From: an uncultured Eubacteriales bacterium
GTDB taxonomy: Bacteria; Bacillota; Clostridia; Oscillospirales; Acutalibacteraceae
Assembly (NCBI GenBank): GCA_949293815.1
Contig: CASFEZ010000009.1
Location: 1-60,680 of the forward strand
Length of the DNA stretch: 60,680 nucleotides
Reading direction: 5' to 3'
Part shown: positions 1 through 8,448 of the stretch, in pieces
Position numbering within the stretch: the first letter of the stretch is position 1
How the letters are laid out: every line of letters starts with the position of its first letter
Made by a program: the position numbers and the translations under genes
The notes under the pieces: generated by a model
What the model saw: the letters and a program-made list of their open reading frames with translations, nothing else
Databases searched by the model: none
Told to the model about the DNA's origin: nothing

Positions 1-124
1 TGCTTCCACTCCGCTACGCTCCGTTCCAGCAGCACATTGTCTTTTCTCTGCTCTTTTTTTTCTTTTTCTTCTTGGTCTCACATCATTGACAAATGTACAT
101 TTTTCATTTTTTATACAGTTCACA
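1..124. other. Intergenic edge, no gene seen
   Basis: No open frame with a ribosome site is visible. The stretch holds a short GC-rich motif near 8-27 with CTCCG twice, a long pyrimidine run (about 40-72) and an AT-rich part. A TTGACA at 86-91 has no well-spaced -10 element. The gene to the left lies outside the window. Confidence 0.4.
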
Positions 125-168
125 CAAAAAAAATCTGCGAGCATTCAGCAAGAAGCGAAGGCTCGCAG
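125..168 (-). terminator. Rho-independent terminator after the transketolase pair
   Basis: Read on the minus strand, an 8-bp perfect stem CTGCGAGC / GCTCGCAG (arms at 161-168 and 135-142, 18-nt loop) is followed by A then eight T. It starts 6 nt after the stop codon of the C-terminal transketolase gene, so it ends the long leftward operon. Confidence 0.85.
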
Positions 169-173
169 CAAAT

Positions 174-1121
174 TTATTTTTTCAAAGAAAGAGCAAGCTC
201 GGCTTTTGCAGCTATGCCGGCAGCATTTAACCCGTAAAGGTCTAACAGCTTCAGCGCCGGTCCTGAATGACCGAACACATCCTCTACGCCGCAGCGGATA
301 ACGGGAACCGGTACGGTTTCACAAACAACCTCAGCGACAGCTGAACCCAAGCCGCCGATAATATTGTGTTCCTCCGCAGTTACGATACAACCGGTTTTTT
401 TTGCAGCATCGACAATGATATCCCGATCAATCGGCTTAATGCTCGCCATATTGACAACCGCAGCGGAAACGCCACGGGCGGCAAGCATATCAGCCGCTTC
501 CAAAGCCGCGCCAACCAGCAGTCCGGTAGCGATAATAGTGATATCGGTTCCCTCGCGCAGGTAGACCCCTTTACCGATTTGGAAGTGATAGTCATCATCA
601 AACAGAACCGGGACGGCAAGCCGACCAAAGCGCATATAAACAGGACCATCCATTTCTGCCGCAGCCAAAACGCATTGCCGAGCCTCTACCGCATCCGCCG
701 GATTGAGAACCGTCATACCGGGAATGGTGCGCATCAACGCAATATCTTCACAGCACTGATGGCTTGCGCCGTCTTCACCAACGGAGATTCCGGCATGGGT
801 CGCGCCAATCTTGACATTCAAATGCGGATACCCTATAGAATTTCTAACCTGCTCAAATGCTCTTCCGGCGGCAAACATGGCAAAAGAGCTGGCAAACACC
901 GTAAAGCCTGCCGTAGCAAGACCGGCCGCAATTCCCATCATATTGCCCTCAGCAATACCGGCATCGATAAACCGGTCAGGGAACGCTTTTTTGAACATGC
1001 CTGTTTTGGTAGCGGCTGCCAGATCGGCATCCATGACCAGCACAGACTCATTTTTCTCGCCCAATTCGACCAACGCTTTGCCGTATGCATCGCGGGTGGC
1101 TATTTTTACTGTCTCCGCCAT
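174..1121 (-). CDS. Transketolase, C-terminal subunit
   Basis: This is the second half of a split transketolase (315 aa), with the pyrimidine-binding domain followed by the transketolase C-terminal domain. With the N-terminal subunit encoded just upstream it transfers two-carbon units between sugar phosphates using thiamine diphosphate, in the non-oxidative pentose phosphate pathway of the cytosol. Visible family features are the early DADLAAAT segment, GIAEGNMMGIAAGLA, and the EDGASHQ motif that helps form the cofactor pocket. The start is 2 nt from the stop of the upstream half, preceded by a GGGGGAA ribosome site, so the two halves are co-translated. Two-gene transketolases are common in Firmicutes and archaea. 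1-deoxyxylulose-5-phosphate synthase is related but much longer as one chain. Confidence 0.93.
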   Translation of the reverse strand: MAETVKIATRDAYGKALVELGEKNESVLVMDADLAAATKTGMFKKAFPDRFIDAGIAEGNMMGIAAGLATAGFTVFASSFAMFAAGRAFEQVRNSIGYPHLNVKIGATHAGISVGEDGASHQCCEDIALMRTIPGMTVLNPADAVEARQCVLAAAEMDGPVYMRFGRLAVPVLFDDDYHFQIGKGVYLREGTDITIIATGLLVGAALEAADMLAARGVSAAVVNMASIKPIDRDIIVDAAKKTGCIVTAEEHNIIGGLGSAVAEVVCETVPVPVIRCGVEDVFGHSGPALKLLDLYGLNAAGIAAKAELALSLKK

Positions 1122-1123
1122 AT

Positions 1124-1972
1124 TTATTCCCCCTGCCCTTCTAACGCTTCCGCAGCACGCAGTTCACGCATTGCTAGATGATACTGTTCTTCGTTCGGCG
1201 CACTTCCGTGCCAGCCTACCTGATTTTCCATATAGGATACGCCTTTACCCTTTATGGTTTTCGCGATAATGGCCGTAGGACAGCCCTTGCAAACTCCGGC
1301 TGCTGAAAAAGCGGAAGCAATCTGTTCAAAGTCATGTCCATCGATTTCAATCACATTCCAGCCGAATGCTTTGAACTTATCCGGAATCGGATAAGGGGAA
1401 TTAACTTCCTCAACCGTACCGTCAATTTGCAGATTATTATTATCCACAACGGCAACCAGATTATCCAGTTTTTTTGCGGATGCAAACATGGCGGCTTCCC
1501 AAACCTGCCCCTCCTGTATTTCACCATCGCCAAGAATGGTATACACACGATAAGTCTTTCCGGAGAGTTTGGCGCCTAGCGCCATACCCACTGCGGCAGA
1601 AATCCCCTGCCCAAGCGAGCCGGTGCTCATATCCACACCGGGTACATCGTTCATATTCGGATGTCCCTGTAAATAAGAATCCGGCTTTCTCAATGTCTTC
1701 AAGTCTTCTTTTGAAAAAAAACCTTTTTCCGCCAACGCAGCATAGAGAGCCGGCGCAGCGTGACCTTTGGAAAGTACAAAACGGTCACGCGCCGTGTCCT
1801 TGGGGTCGGCAGGATTTACATTCATCTCTGAAAAATATAAATATGCCAGCAGCTCGGCAATGGAAAGAGAACCGCCGGGATGACCGGATTTGGCGTAATA
1901 TGTTCCCTCTATCACCCCTTGCCGAATATGATTGGCCGTCAGAGCCAGCATCTGTTTTGTTTCGGATGTCAC
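1124..1972 (-). CDS. Transketolase, N-terminal subunit
   Basis: The thiamine diphosphate-binding half of a two-subunit transketolase (282 aa). It contains the substrate motif SGHPGGSLS near the N-terminus and the diphosphate/magnesium motif GDGEIQEGQVWEAA with the NNNLQIDG end. It must pair with the C-terminal subunit just downstream. I place the start at the GTG at 1972: the AAAGGAG ribosome site ends directly at an earlier in-frame GTG (1981), too close for that codon, but lies 8 nt from the one at 1972. It follows rluD by 13 nt in the same leftward operon. Confidence 0.93.
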   Translation of the reverse strand: MTSETKQMLALTANHIRQGVIEGTYYAKSGHPGGSLSIAELLAYLYFSEMNVNPADPKDTARDRFVLSKGHAAPALYAALAEKGFFSKEDLKTLRKPDSYLQGHPNMNDVPGVDMSTGSLGQGISAAVGMALGAKLSGKTYRVYTILGDGEIQEGQVWEAAMFASAKKLDNLVAVVDNNNLQIDGTVEEVNSPYPIPDKFKAFGWNVIEIDGHDFEQIASAFSAAGVCKGCPTAIIAKTIKGKGVSYMENQVGWHGSAPNEEQYHLAMRELRAAEALEGQGE

Positions 1973-1985
1973 CAAAAACACTCCT

Positions 1986-2909
1986 TTACCAATTTGCTTT
2001 TTTGATTTTATTTATGAAGTCCGTAAAATAACGCGGCAGCGGCGCTTCAAATTCCATATAGCGACCCGTTGTCGGATGCACAAAGCCCAAAACAGCCGCA
2101 TGCAAACACTGACCGCGCAACCCAAAATCGTTTTTTTCGCCGCCATAAACGGTATCACCTGCCACCGGATGCCCCAATGCGGCCATATGTACACGAATTT
2201 GATGGGTTCTGCCGGTTTGCAACACGCATTTTACATGACAAAAAAACCGATACCGGGCAAGTACCGCATACGATGTTTGCGCATCGCGGGCATGCAAACC
2301 GTTGACACATTGCTTCTTACGGTCATTCGGATTTCGTCCGATGGGAAAATCCACAGCGCCGATATCTTCTTTCAAATTCCCGAGCAAAACCGCTTGGTAT
2401 TCTCGGTGAAATGAATGCTCTTTGATTTGCTGCGCCAGGTGAATATGGCTCGCATCATTTTTAGCTACCATCAAAAGCCCGCTGGTATCCTTGTCGATAC
2501 GATGAACAATTCCCGGGCGGATTTCACCATTGATACCGGACAGCGATTCGCCACAATGGTACATCAGCGCATTGACAAGCGTATCGTCATAATGCCCCGG
2601 CGCCGGATGCACTACAAGTCCTTTCGGTTTATTAACCACAAGCAAATCATCGTCTTCATAAACAATATCAATAGGTATATTTTTCGGTGCAATCTCTGCG
2701 GAAACCGGGTCGGGCAGCGTAAGATGAATCTTATCGGAAAATTTGGTTTTGTAGTTTTTAGAAACCTGCCTACCGTTGATTTGAATATATCCTTCGTCCA
2801 AAAGCCGCTGTACCGAACTGCGGGATAGCGACGGTTCCAAAAGCACCACGACACGGTCTATTCGCAGTCCCTGAAGTTCGTCATCAACAATATAATCAAA
2901 TTCATTCAT
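1986..2909 (-). CDS. rluD: 23S rRNA pseudouridine synthase, RluD family
   Basis: A 307-residue pseudouridine synthase of the RluA/RluD family with an N-terminal S4-like RNA-binding domain and a catalytic domain holding the signature RIDKDTSGLLMVAK, whose Asp is the nucleophile. By family it isomerises uridines in helix 69 of 23S rRNA, though the exact target cannot be read from sequence. The start is the ATG inside the last codons of lspA (8-bp overlap, GGAG at 7 nt), which gives the usual N-terminus; longer in-frame starts would extend into lspA. The lspA-rluD pair is standard in Firmicutes. Confidence 0.92.
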   Translation of the reverse strand: MNEFDYIVDDELQGLRIDRVVVLLEPSLSRSSVQRLLDEGYIQINGRQVSKNYKTKFSDKIHLTLPDPVSAEIAPKNIPIDIVYEDDDLLVVNKPKGLVVHPAPGHYDDTLVNALMYHCGESLSGINGEIRPGIVHRIDKDTSGLLMVAKNDASHIHLAQQIKEHSFHREYQAVLLGNLKEDIGAVDFPIGRNPNDRKKQCVNGLHARDAQTSYAVLARYRFFCHVKCVLQTGRTHQIRVHMAALGHPVAGDTVYGGEKNDFGLRGQCLHAAVLGFVHPTTGRYMEFEAPLPRYFTDFINKIKKANW

Positions 2910-3420
2910 CGCTTTTCTCCGAACAGCGCTTGCTCTGCCACTCACGAATGACATCGGCAAGCAAATAGCCGATAAGCGAAAAGCAGCCGGCAACGATCAG
3001 GCAATCCGCTAAATTAAAGACAGGAAAATCAATAAAAACAAAACGCAAATAGTCCGTCACAAAACCGTGCAGCAGACGATCGATTAAATTACCGGCTCCG
3101 CCGCCGATGATGCATGCAAAACATATATGCCAAAATATATTACTCTCTTTTGTAAAAAACAGATACAAAATCATAACAAGCAAAATACATCCGACAATAA
3201 TGGAAAGCAGCATGGAGCGCTCCCCCAACAGCCCCCATGCCATACCGGTATTTTGCACATAGGTAAGGTCAAATACGCCATCAAGTACCGTAAGCGTACC
3301 GATAGGCGCGAGCTTCTCCTGAACAACCCGCTTGATAACCAAATCGAGCACAATGAAAAACAGCAACAAGGGAATTTGGACGGCAAGACGCTTACCTTTA
3401 GAAGAAAATTTTCGCGCCAT
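2902..3420 (-). CDS. lspA: Lipoprotein signal peptidase (signal peptidase II)
   Basis: A 172-residue integral membrane aspartyl protease that removes signal peptides from prolipoproteins after lipidation. Four hydrophobic segments are visible, and the family blocks NTGMAWGL, GGAGNLIDRL and the two catalytic Asp regions VTDYLRF (D123) and FNLADC (D139) are present. It sits between divIVA and rluD, as in many Firmicutes, although ileS, often next to it, is absent. A likely client is the lipoprotein encoded at 54446-55786. The ribosome site (GGGTGG, about 12 nt away) is weak. Confidence 0.95.
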   Translation of the reverse strand: MARKFSSKGKRLAVQIPLLLFFIVLDLVIKRVVQEKLAPIGTLTVLDGVFDLTYVQNTGMAWGLLGERSMLLSIIVGCILLVMILYLFFTKESNIFWHICFACIIGGGAGNLIDRLLHGFVTDYLRFVFIDFPVFNLADCLIVAGCFSLIGYLLADVIREWQSKRCSEKSDE

Positions 3421-3438
3421 ACAGCAAACGACCCACCC

Positions 3439-4890
3439 TTATTTCTTTTTTCTGTGCCTGCGTGATTTCTTTTTGTTACCGAATTCAACGGGAGCTTCCT
3501 CCTCAATCGGCTCCTCGGAAACCGGCGTATGACGCGGCTCGCTGTCATCCTCAAACAAGCTGAAGTCAATTGTAAAGCCATCATCGGAATCGGCTGGCTG
3601 CTCCGAAAGAACATCCGAAAAAGTATCGGGAAATGCATCCGGATGCGAAACATCCTCATTCTCATTTTTCTCGGATATCGGGGGGAAAGCATCCTGCTCC
3701 TCTTCCGGATAAACCGAATCACCGAAATCATCAAAATTATCGTTTTCGTCATATTCGCCGAAATCATCGGTATTCACATGAACAACGAAATCGGATACCG
3801 ATGCGTCCAAATCGTCAGAATCATCAACAGGCGCCGCATCCATCGGTTCTGATTCAGGCTCAACCAGCTCAGGAGGTTGCTCCGCTGCCTCATCGTCTGT
3901 ATCTGATACTACGGCAAAATCATCAAAAGAGTCAAAATCTTCCTCATCCACCAGAGCGGCGGCGGAATCCACATCAGAAGCGGCATCAGGAACCGGCGGA
4001 ATAACCGCATCATCCGTCCTGACAGATTCTATCGTCGCAGCTTCTTCGTCACTGAAATTTTCAGGTACTTCTGTCGATTCCGCCGACAGGTCTTCTTCAT
4101 CGGCAGCAGGTATATCCTGTATTGCTTCGTTATCAGCCGGCTCAGTTGTCGGCAGTGCGTCCGCAATCTCCTGCTGTATATCCGTCTTGACGGCTGCCGC
4201 CTGTTCCGCTGCGGCTTTATGCATCTCAACAAGCTTAGCAGCTTCCTTTTTAGCAGCGTCCAATTCCATTTGCGCGTTTTTACGCGCTTCGTCTATGATT
4301 TGCTGCGCCTGTTGCTGCGCCTGTGTAAGAATCGACTGAGCATCCTGCTTTGTATAAGTCAGAATTTCCATTGCCTCTTGGTTGGCATCGGCAAGAATTT
4401 TTTCTGCGGCGTTTTGAGCATTGGTCTGTGATTCCCCGGCGGCAGCTTTCGCAGTAAATTGAATTTCCTCTGACTGCTGCATCGCCTCGGACACAATATT
4501 CTCAGCACTCACGCGCGCTTCACTGAGCAAACGTTCCGCTTCCTCCTTTGCATGGGTTACAATTCCCTCGCGACCGTCCACAATATCACGCATCTGCCGA
4601 TTGGCTCCGGCAATGATTTCGTCTGCCTGTTTTTTGGCATCGGCAAGGATACGCTCAGAAGAACGCTGCGCGTTCAGAAGCGCATTGCGGATATTATCTT
4701 CATCACGGCGATAATCCTGCACCTTGTTGGCAAGAATGGAAATCTTTCTGATCAGTTCACCGTTTTCCCGATACATCTGGTTATAGGAAGCGATTACCTC
4801 ACCAAAATAGCGATTCACCTCTTCCGCGCTGTAACAGCCGTTTTCCATCAGGGTAAAACTATGCTCTTTCAGTTGATCCGGAGTCAGCAT
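3439..4890 (-). CDS. divIVA: DivIVA-domain protein with a long acidic C-terminal tail
   Basis: The N-terminal part (about residues 1-60, MLTPDQLKEHSF... with the Tyr-x-x-x-Glu-Val-Asn-x-Tyr block) is the DivIVA membrane-curvature/division-site domain. It is followed by about 190 residues of Ala/Gln/Glu-rich coiled coil (repeats such as ILADAKKQADEII). The rest, about residues 265-470, is very rich in Asp and Glu, low in complexity and probably disordered, and the last 11 residues are a basic cluster (KKKSRRHRKKK). At 483 aa it is about two to three times longer than typical Firmicute DivIVA. The start ATG at 4890 has an AGGAACGAGG site upstream; a longer in-frame start at 4974 lacks one and would add unrelated residues. 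Neighbours sepF and lspA support a role in division or pole organisation; the tail has no known function. Confidence 0.88.
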   Translation of the reverse strand: MLTPDQLKEHSFTLMENGCYSAEEVNRYFGEVIASYNQMYRENGELIRKISILANKVQDYRRDEDNIRNALLNAQRSSERILADAKKQADEIIAGANRQMRDIVDGREGIVTHAKEEAERLLSEARVSAENIVSEAMQQSEEIQFTAKAAAGESQTNAQNAAEKILADANQEAMEILTYTKQDAQSILTQAQQQAQQIIDEARKNAQMELDAAKKEAAKLVEMHKAAAEQAAAVKTDIQQEIADALPTTEPADNEAIQDIPAADEEDLSAESTEVPENFSDEEAATIESVRTDDAVIPPVPDAASDVDSAAALVDEEDFDSFDDFAVVSDTDDEAAEQPPELVEPESEPMDAAPVDDSDDLDASVSDFVVHVNTDDFGEYDENDNFDDFGDSVYPEEEQDAFPPISEKNENEDVSHPDAFPDTFSDVLSEQPADSDDGFTIDFSLFEDDSEPRHTPVSEEPIEEEAPVEFGNKKKSRRHRKKK

Positions 4891-4939
4891 CCATAAAACC
4901 TCGTTCCTATAAAATATACTTTTTTTCAATAGCAACGCT

Positions 4940-4970
4940 GGCAGTTCGGCACAAATAGAGCCGCACTGCC
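4940..4970. repeat. Inverted repeat between sepF and divIVA
   Basis: The arms at 4940-4950 and 4960-4970 (GGCAGTTCGGC and its complement with one mismatch) surround a 9-nt loop. It lies in the 104-nt gap between the sepF stop and the divIVA start, with no T-run after it, so it is not a standard terminator. It may stabilise or process the message, or tune the sepF/divIVA ratio. Confidence 0.5.
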
Positions 4971-4994
4971 GCATTCACCATGGTTTATCCGTTT

Positions 4995-5531
4995 TTATCC
5001 GAAAAAGTAACCGTTGTTCTCAATCTCATCCAGAAGATCGCCCATAACGTCTACATTATAAGGCGTAATGATAAATGTATTCTGCGCAATTCTCTTCGGC
5101 TGACCGCCGTTAGCATAAGCAACGCCGCCCAGGAAATCGATCAGCCTTCTGGCTGCTTCCCGGTTGCATTTTTCAAGATTTAATACAACCGTTCTTTTTT
5201 CATTCAAGTCATCGGCAATCTCTTTCGCGTCCTCGTATTTATCCGGTGTACGAAGCACAACCTGAAGTTTCGCCGTAGTGTGAATATCTACCACTTTGCT
5301 GCCGCCGCCGTAGCTAACACGGTCGGAAACAGACGGACGGGAATACGCCGAGCGGACCGGCGGCTCCTCTTCCGTGGTGCGTCTCGTGCTCGTTCTTGCA
5401 GGTCTGGCAGGTCTTCTTTCCGGTTTTTCTTCGGTATTATATACGGGGAGACTGTCGTCCTGGTTTTCCTCTTCAAAATACCCTTCGTCGGGCACGGTAA
5501 CCAACGATTTAATCTTATCCAAAAAGCTCAT
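4995..5531 (-). CDS. sepF: Cell division protein SepF
   Basis: A 178-residue FtsZ-associated protein that tethers and bundles FtsZ filaments at the membrane. The N-terminal amphipathic MSFLDKIKSLV is followed by a charged linker (about residues 20-85, rich in Glu, Arg and Pro) and the SepF core near residues 90-178, with the DLNEKRTVVLNLEKC block and a C-terminus ending in GYFFG. The start is set by a GGAGG lying 8 nt before the ATG at 5531; two upstream in-frame ATGs are too close to it or ahead of it. Upstream is yggS and downstream divIVA, as in the ylm division cluster of Firmicutes, but ylmG and ylmH are missing here. Confidence 0.95.
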   Translation of the reverse strand: MSFLDKIKSLVTVPDEGYFEEENQDDSLPVYNTEEKPERRPARPARTSTRRTTEEEPPVRSAYSRPSVSDRVSYGGGSKVVDIHTTAKLQVVLRTPDKYEDAKEIADDLNEKRTVVLNLEKCNREAARRLIDFLGGVAYANGGQPKRIAQNTFIITPYNVDVMGDLLDEIENNGYFFG

Positions 5532-5562
5532 ATTCATATCCTCCAACAAAAAATATTACAAC

Positions 5563-6288
5563 TCAATAGCGTCTGCTTCCAAAAAGGGAAGACCCGACAC
5601 GAACCATCGTTGCACCCTCAAGGATGGCTTCATAATAATCATGGGACATTCCCATGGACAAGACGCTCATATCTATATTATCTATGTTTTTGCTGCCAAT
5701 GTCAACAAATAATTGATGTGCGGACGAAAAAAATCTTCTTGCCATGTCCGAATTGTCGCAAATAGGGGGAATTGCCATTAATCCGCGAATATGCACAAAG
5801 GGGAACGAAGCGATTTCCGCCGCGCTGTCCACAAGCTCATCGGCTGAAAAACCGGTTTTGGAATCCTCGTCGCCGATATTGACCTCTAAAAGAATATCCA
5901 TATCCTTTCCGAGTTTTTCCGCTGTTTTGCTGATTTGCTGTGCCAATTTCACGGAATCCACAGATTGTATCATAGTCACCAAGGGCAGCACTTTTGCCAC
6001 TTTATTTGTCTGCAAATGACCAATCAAATGCTTTTCCACATCAGCGGGCTTAAAAAATTCCATTTTTGATTGCAGTTCCTGAACCTTATTTTCGCCAATT
6101 AAATCGATCCCCAGAGAGAGCGCATGATTGATGAAAATCGGCTGCACCGTCTTTGTCACCGCCATAAACCGAATATCTCCGGCGCCACGCCCGCTCTTTG
6201 CGGCTGCCTCGGCAATGCGTGCAGTGATCCGCTTATAGTTTTCTTCAATATTGTAAAAACATTGCTCAACGGATAAGTTTTCCGTCAT
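5563..6288 (-). CDS. yggS: YggS/PLPBP family pyridoxal phosphate homeostasis protein
   Basis: A 241-residue single-domain TIM-barrel protein of the YggS/YlmE/PROSC family. It binds pyridoxal 5'-phosphate on the Lys of MAVTKTV (K46) and buffers intracellular PLP and amino acid pools rather than acting as a known enzyme. The blocks IGENKVQEL, HLIGHLQTNKV and the C-terminal LSMGMSHDYYEAI...VRVGSSLFG are all present, so it looks intact. It overlaps the end of the HlyD-like gene by 23 bp. The family is found next to sepF in many Gram-positives. The ATG at 6288 is preceded by AGAAGGGA; much longer upstream starts run through the neighbouring gene and are rejected. Confidence 0.93.
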   Translation of the reverse strand: MTENLSVEQCFYNIEENYKRITARIAEAAAKSGRGAGDIRFMAVTKTVQPIFINHALSLGIDLIGENKVQELQSKMEFFKPADVEKHLIGHLQTNKVAKVLPLVTMIQSVDSVKLAQQISKTAEKLGKDMDILLEVNIGDEDSKTGFSADELVDSAAEIASFPFVHIRGLMAIPPICDNSDMARRFFSSAHQLFVDIGSKNIDNIDMSVLSMGMSHDYYEAILEGATMVRVGSSLFGSRRY

Positions 6289-7492
6289 ATAAATCAGTCC
6301 CTTCTGTAATGACCTCATCATAAAGTCTGATATAACCGGAGCCCCCTTCCAGATTACCGACAAGGGTATACTCACCAGATGTATAAATAATATCGATTTT
6401 CTTGAAGCTGACCAGATTGTTGCGCAGAATATATACACCCTTCTGACCGTCCACGGTGCGTATGGCGGTGTTCGGGATGCGGTAACCGCTGTAGGACTCC
6501 AGCTGTATGCTGGCATACTCCTGACGCAGGGACGCCAAATCAGCATTCATGGCGTTGACCTTGAATACGACGGCGGTTTTGCCATCCACGGTATCGTTAA
6601 TCCTGTAAACTTCTGCCTCAAAATCATCTGCCGTGCTGTATGGCAGGGATACCAGTTTCTTATCGCCGACCTGAATTTCGCTCATGAAGCTAACATCGAT
6701 ATTACAAACAAAATACCAGTCGAAATAGCGCACCAATTTACCGACAGAATCCACCGAAACCTCACGCGGCTGCAAAGAAAGAGCCTTTTCGATTTCCGCG
6801 ACACCCATACTTGCCACATCCTGATAGGACACCATGTTCTCGTACCCGTCGCAAGTGGAAATATAATAGCCGGACTGCTCCGATATGACCGATGTATATT
6901 GTCCTGCCGATGCCACCAGGGATTGGGACTGTGCAGTCAGTGTAGAAATAATCTGTGAATAATCCACCGTTTCGCCGGAAGCGTTTCTGCGCGCCGTAAT
7001 CGAAGACCGCACATCCAAAGCAGTCTCGCCGGCGGACTGCAAATCACCGCCGTAAACCGCTGCAACATAGCGATAAATGGATTGATCGGCATCGGCAGTC
7101 AATTTATCGAAATCAGAATATTGAGAAACCGTCGAGGCGGAAAGACGGTTGTAATAATCGATTTCATCCAATAGCTGCGTATAAGACGTATAGGCCTGCG
7201 CAGCTTCTTCACCAGAAAAAACGGCAATCACGGCATCGCCGCTGGCAACACGCTCACCATTTTCCACAAGCGGAACGACATAGCCGCTGTAAGAACCGTT
7301 CAGCTCCGTTTCCTCACGCACGGCATAAATCATAGTGTCTACCGTTTTGCTGATTTTTGACGCCAGAGCGATTTCTGTTTTTACAGGTGAATAGGCAATC
7401 ATAAAAACCTGATAGCAAAAGAACACGCATAATAAAACAACACAGAGTATAATGCCTGCTACTTTCAGAACACGTCGATTTTTATTCGTCAA
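6266..7492 (-). CDS. HlyD-like membrane-anchored adaptor protein
   Basis: A 408-residue protein with one N-terminal membrane helix (about residues 9-30), a biotinyl-lipoyl-like segment (GSYSGYVVPLVENGERVASGDAVIAVFSG, split over the first beta domain), a helical region (about 100-200) and C-terminal beta-barrel segments ending in LYDEVITEGTDLYDGKLI. This is the layout of HlyD/membrane fusion proteins, which normally link an ABC or RND pump to the cell exterior. No pump subunit is encoded nearby. Instead it is translationally coupled to miaA upstream through a TTGA overlap (TTG start) and overlaps yggS downstream. Its place inside a division/tRNA modification operon suggests an envelope role not tied to export. 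That is inference; the fold assignment rests on sequence pattern only. Confidence 0.75.
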   Translation of the reverse strand: MTNKNRRVLKVAGIILCVVLLCVFFCYQVFMIAYSPVKTEIALASKISKTVDTMIYAVREETELNGSYSGYVVPLVENGERVASGDAVIAVFSGEEAAQAYTSYTQLLDEIDYYNRLSASTVSQYSDFDKLTADADQSIYRYVAAVYGGDLQSAGETALDVRSSITARRNASGETVDYSQIISTLTAQSQSLVASAGQYTSVISEQSGYYISTCDGYENMVSYQDVASMGVAEIEKALSLQPREVSVDSVGKLVRYFDWYFVCNIDVSFMSEIQVGDKKLVSLPYSTADDFEAEVYRINDTVDGKTAVVFKVNAMNADLASLRQEYASIQLESYSGYRIPNTAIRTVDGQKGVYILRNNLVSFKKIDIIYTSGEYTLVGNLEGGSGYIRLYDEVITEGTDLYDGKLIR

Positions 7493-8448
7493 TAGCCGGT
7501 CTCTCCTTTCTGAAATTTCTCGCAGACAGCCACAGCCTTTTCCAGAATATCTTCCCCATCTACATACAGGCGACAGACATTCTGCTCCCTGCGCAGCCAG
7601 GTCAGCTGGCGCTTTGCGTAATGGCGGGTAGCCTGCTTGAGATGGGCAATGGCTTCGTCTTTGGAAATTTCACCGTCAAAATAAGGTTTCAGCTCTTTAT
7701 AACCAATGGCCTGCGCTGCGGTTTTGGAATTTGCTGCAGAAAAATATATTTCTGCTTCCGCAAAAAGCCCTGCCTGTACCATTTGGTCAACCCGAGCATT
7801 GATACGCGCATACAAGTTTTCCCGATTCTGAAAATCGAGCACCAGCCGCAGCGTTCGATAGGGTGAATCCGGGGGGATATTTTGCGCCTGATAGATCGAC
7901 AGCGGCAAGCCGCTTGACTCACAGATTTCAACAGCGCGCAGAACGCGTTTGATATTATTGCAATCAATCTGCGCTGCGGCGGCAGGGTCCGCTTTTTCGA
8001 GCCTTTTCAGCAGCGCCTCTGCCCCGTTTTCCTGATAAAAAGTCAAAATCTCCGCGCGGCGTCGGTCAGTATCCGGCGCATCGGGGAACTGCATACCGGA
8101 AAGCAGCGCATCGGCATAAAGACCGGTGCCGCCGCAAAGAAAAACCGTTTTGCCCCGCTTATAAATGTCAGCTACACATTCGGAAGCCATACGCACATAT
8201 TCTGCGGCGCTGAAGGATTGCTCCGGCGAAAGAAAGCCGATGAGATGATGTTTCGCCTCCGCCAGTTCCTTTGCCGAAGGTTTCGCGGTGGCGATATCCA
8301 TGCCCTGATATATCTGCATGGAATCGCAGGAAATAATTTCTCCGTCAAAACGCTTCGCCAAAGCAATCGCCAAGGCGGTTTTTCCGCTGGCCGTAGGACC
8401 AAGCACCGCGATAACGGGAATTTTTATCGAATCATGCAAGGGGCTCAT
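7489..8448 (-). CDS. miaA: tRNA dimethylallyltransferase
   Basis: A 319-residue enzyme that transfers a dimethylallyl group from DMAPP to N6 of A37 in tRNAs reading UNN codons (i6A). The P-loop GPTASGKT (residues 17-24), the DSMQIYQGMDIATAKP block, GGTGLYADALLSG and the tRNA-binding ...TRHYAKRQLTWLR block are present. It overlaps mutL upstream by 4 bp (ATGA) with GGAGG at 5 nt, and its stop overlaps the HlyD-like gene. MiaB, which acts on its product, is encoded about 5 kb upstream in the same run of genes. IspF (58 kb) is a pathway enzyme toward the DMAPP substrate. Confidence 0.96.
   Translation of the reverse strand: MSPLHDSIKIPVIAVLGPTASGKTALAIALAKRFDGEIISCDSMQIYQGMDIATAKPSAKELAEAKHHLIGFLSPEQSFSAAEYVRMASECVADIYKRGKTVFLCGGTGLYADALLSGMQFPDAPDTDRRRAEILTFYQENGAEALLKRLEKADPAAAAQIDCNNIKRVLRAVEICESSGLPLSIYQAQNIPPDSPYRTLRLVLDFQNRENLYARINARVDQMVQAGLFAEAEIYFSAANSKTAAQAIGYKELKPYFDGEISKDEAIAHLKQATRHYAKRQLTWLRREQNVCRLYVDGEDILEKAVAVCEKFQKGETGY

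Noticed and set aside
86-117. TTGACA and TATACA as a plus-strand promoter
   Set aside because: The spacer is 20 bp, too long, and no plus-strand gene follows.
6289-6546. Longer start for yggS
   Set aside because: It would lie inside the HlyD-like gene and adds residues foreign to the family; the ATG at 6288 gives the usual N-terminus.
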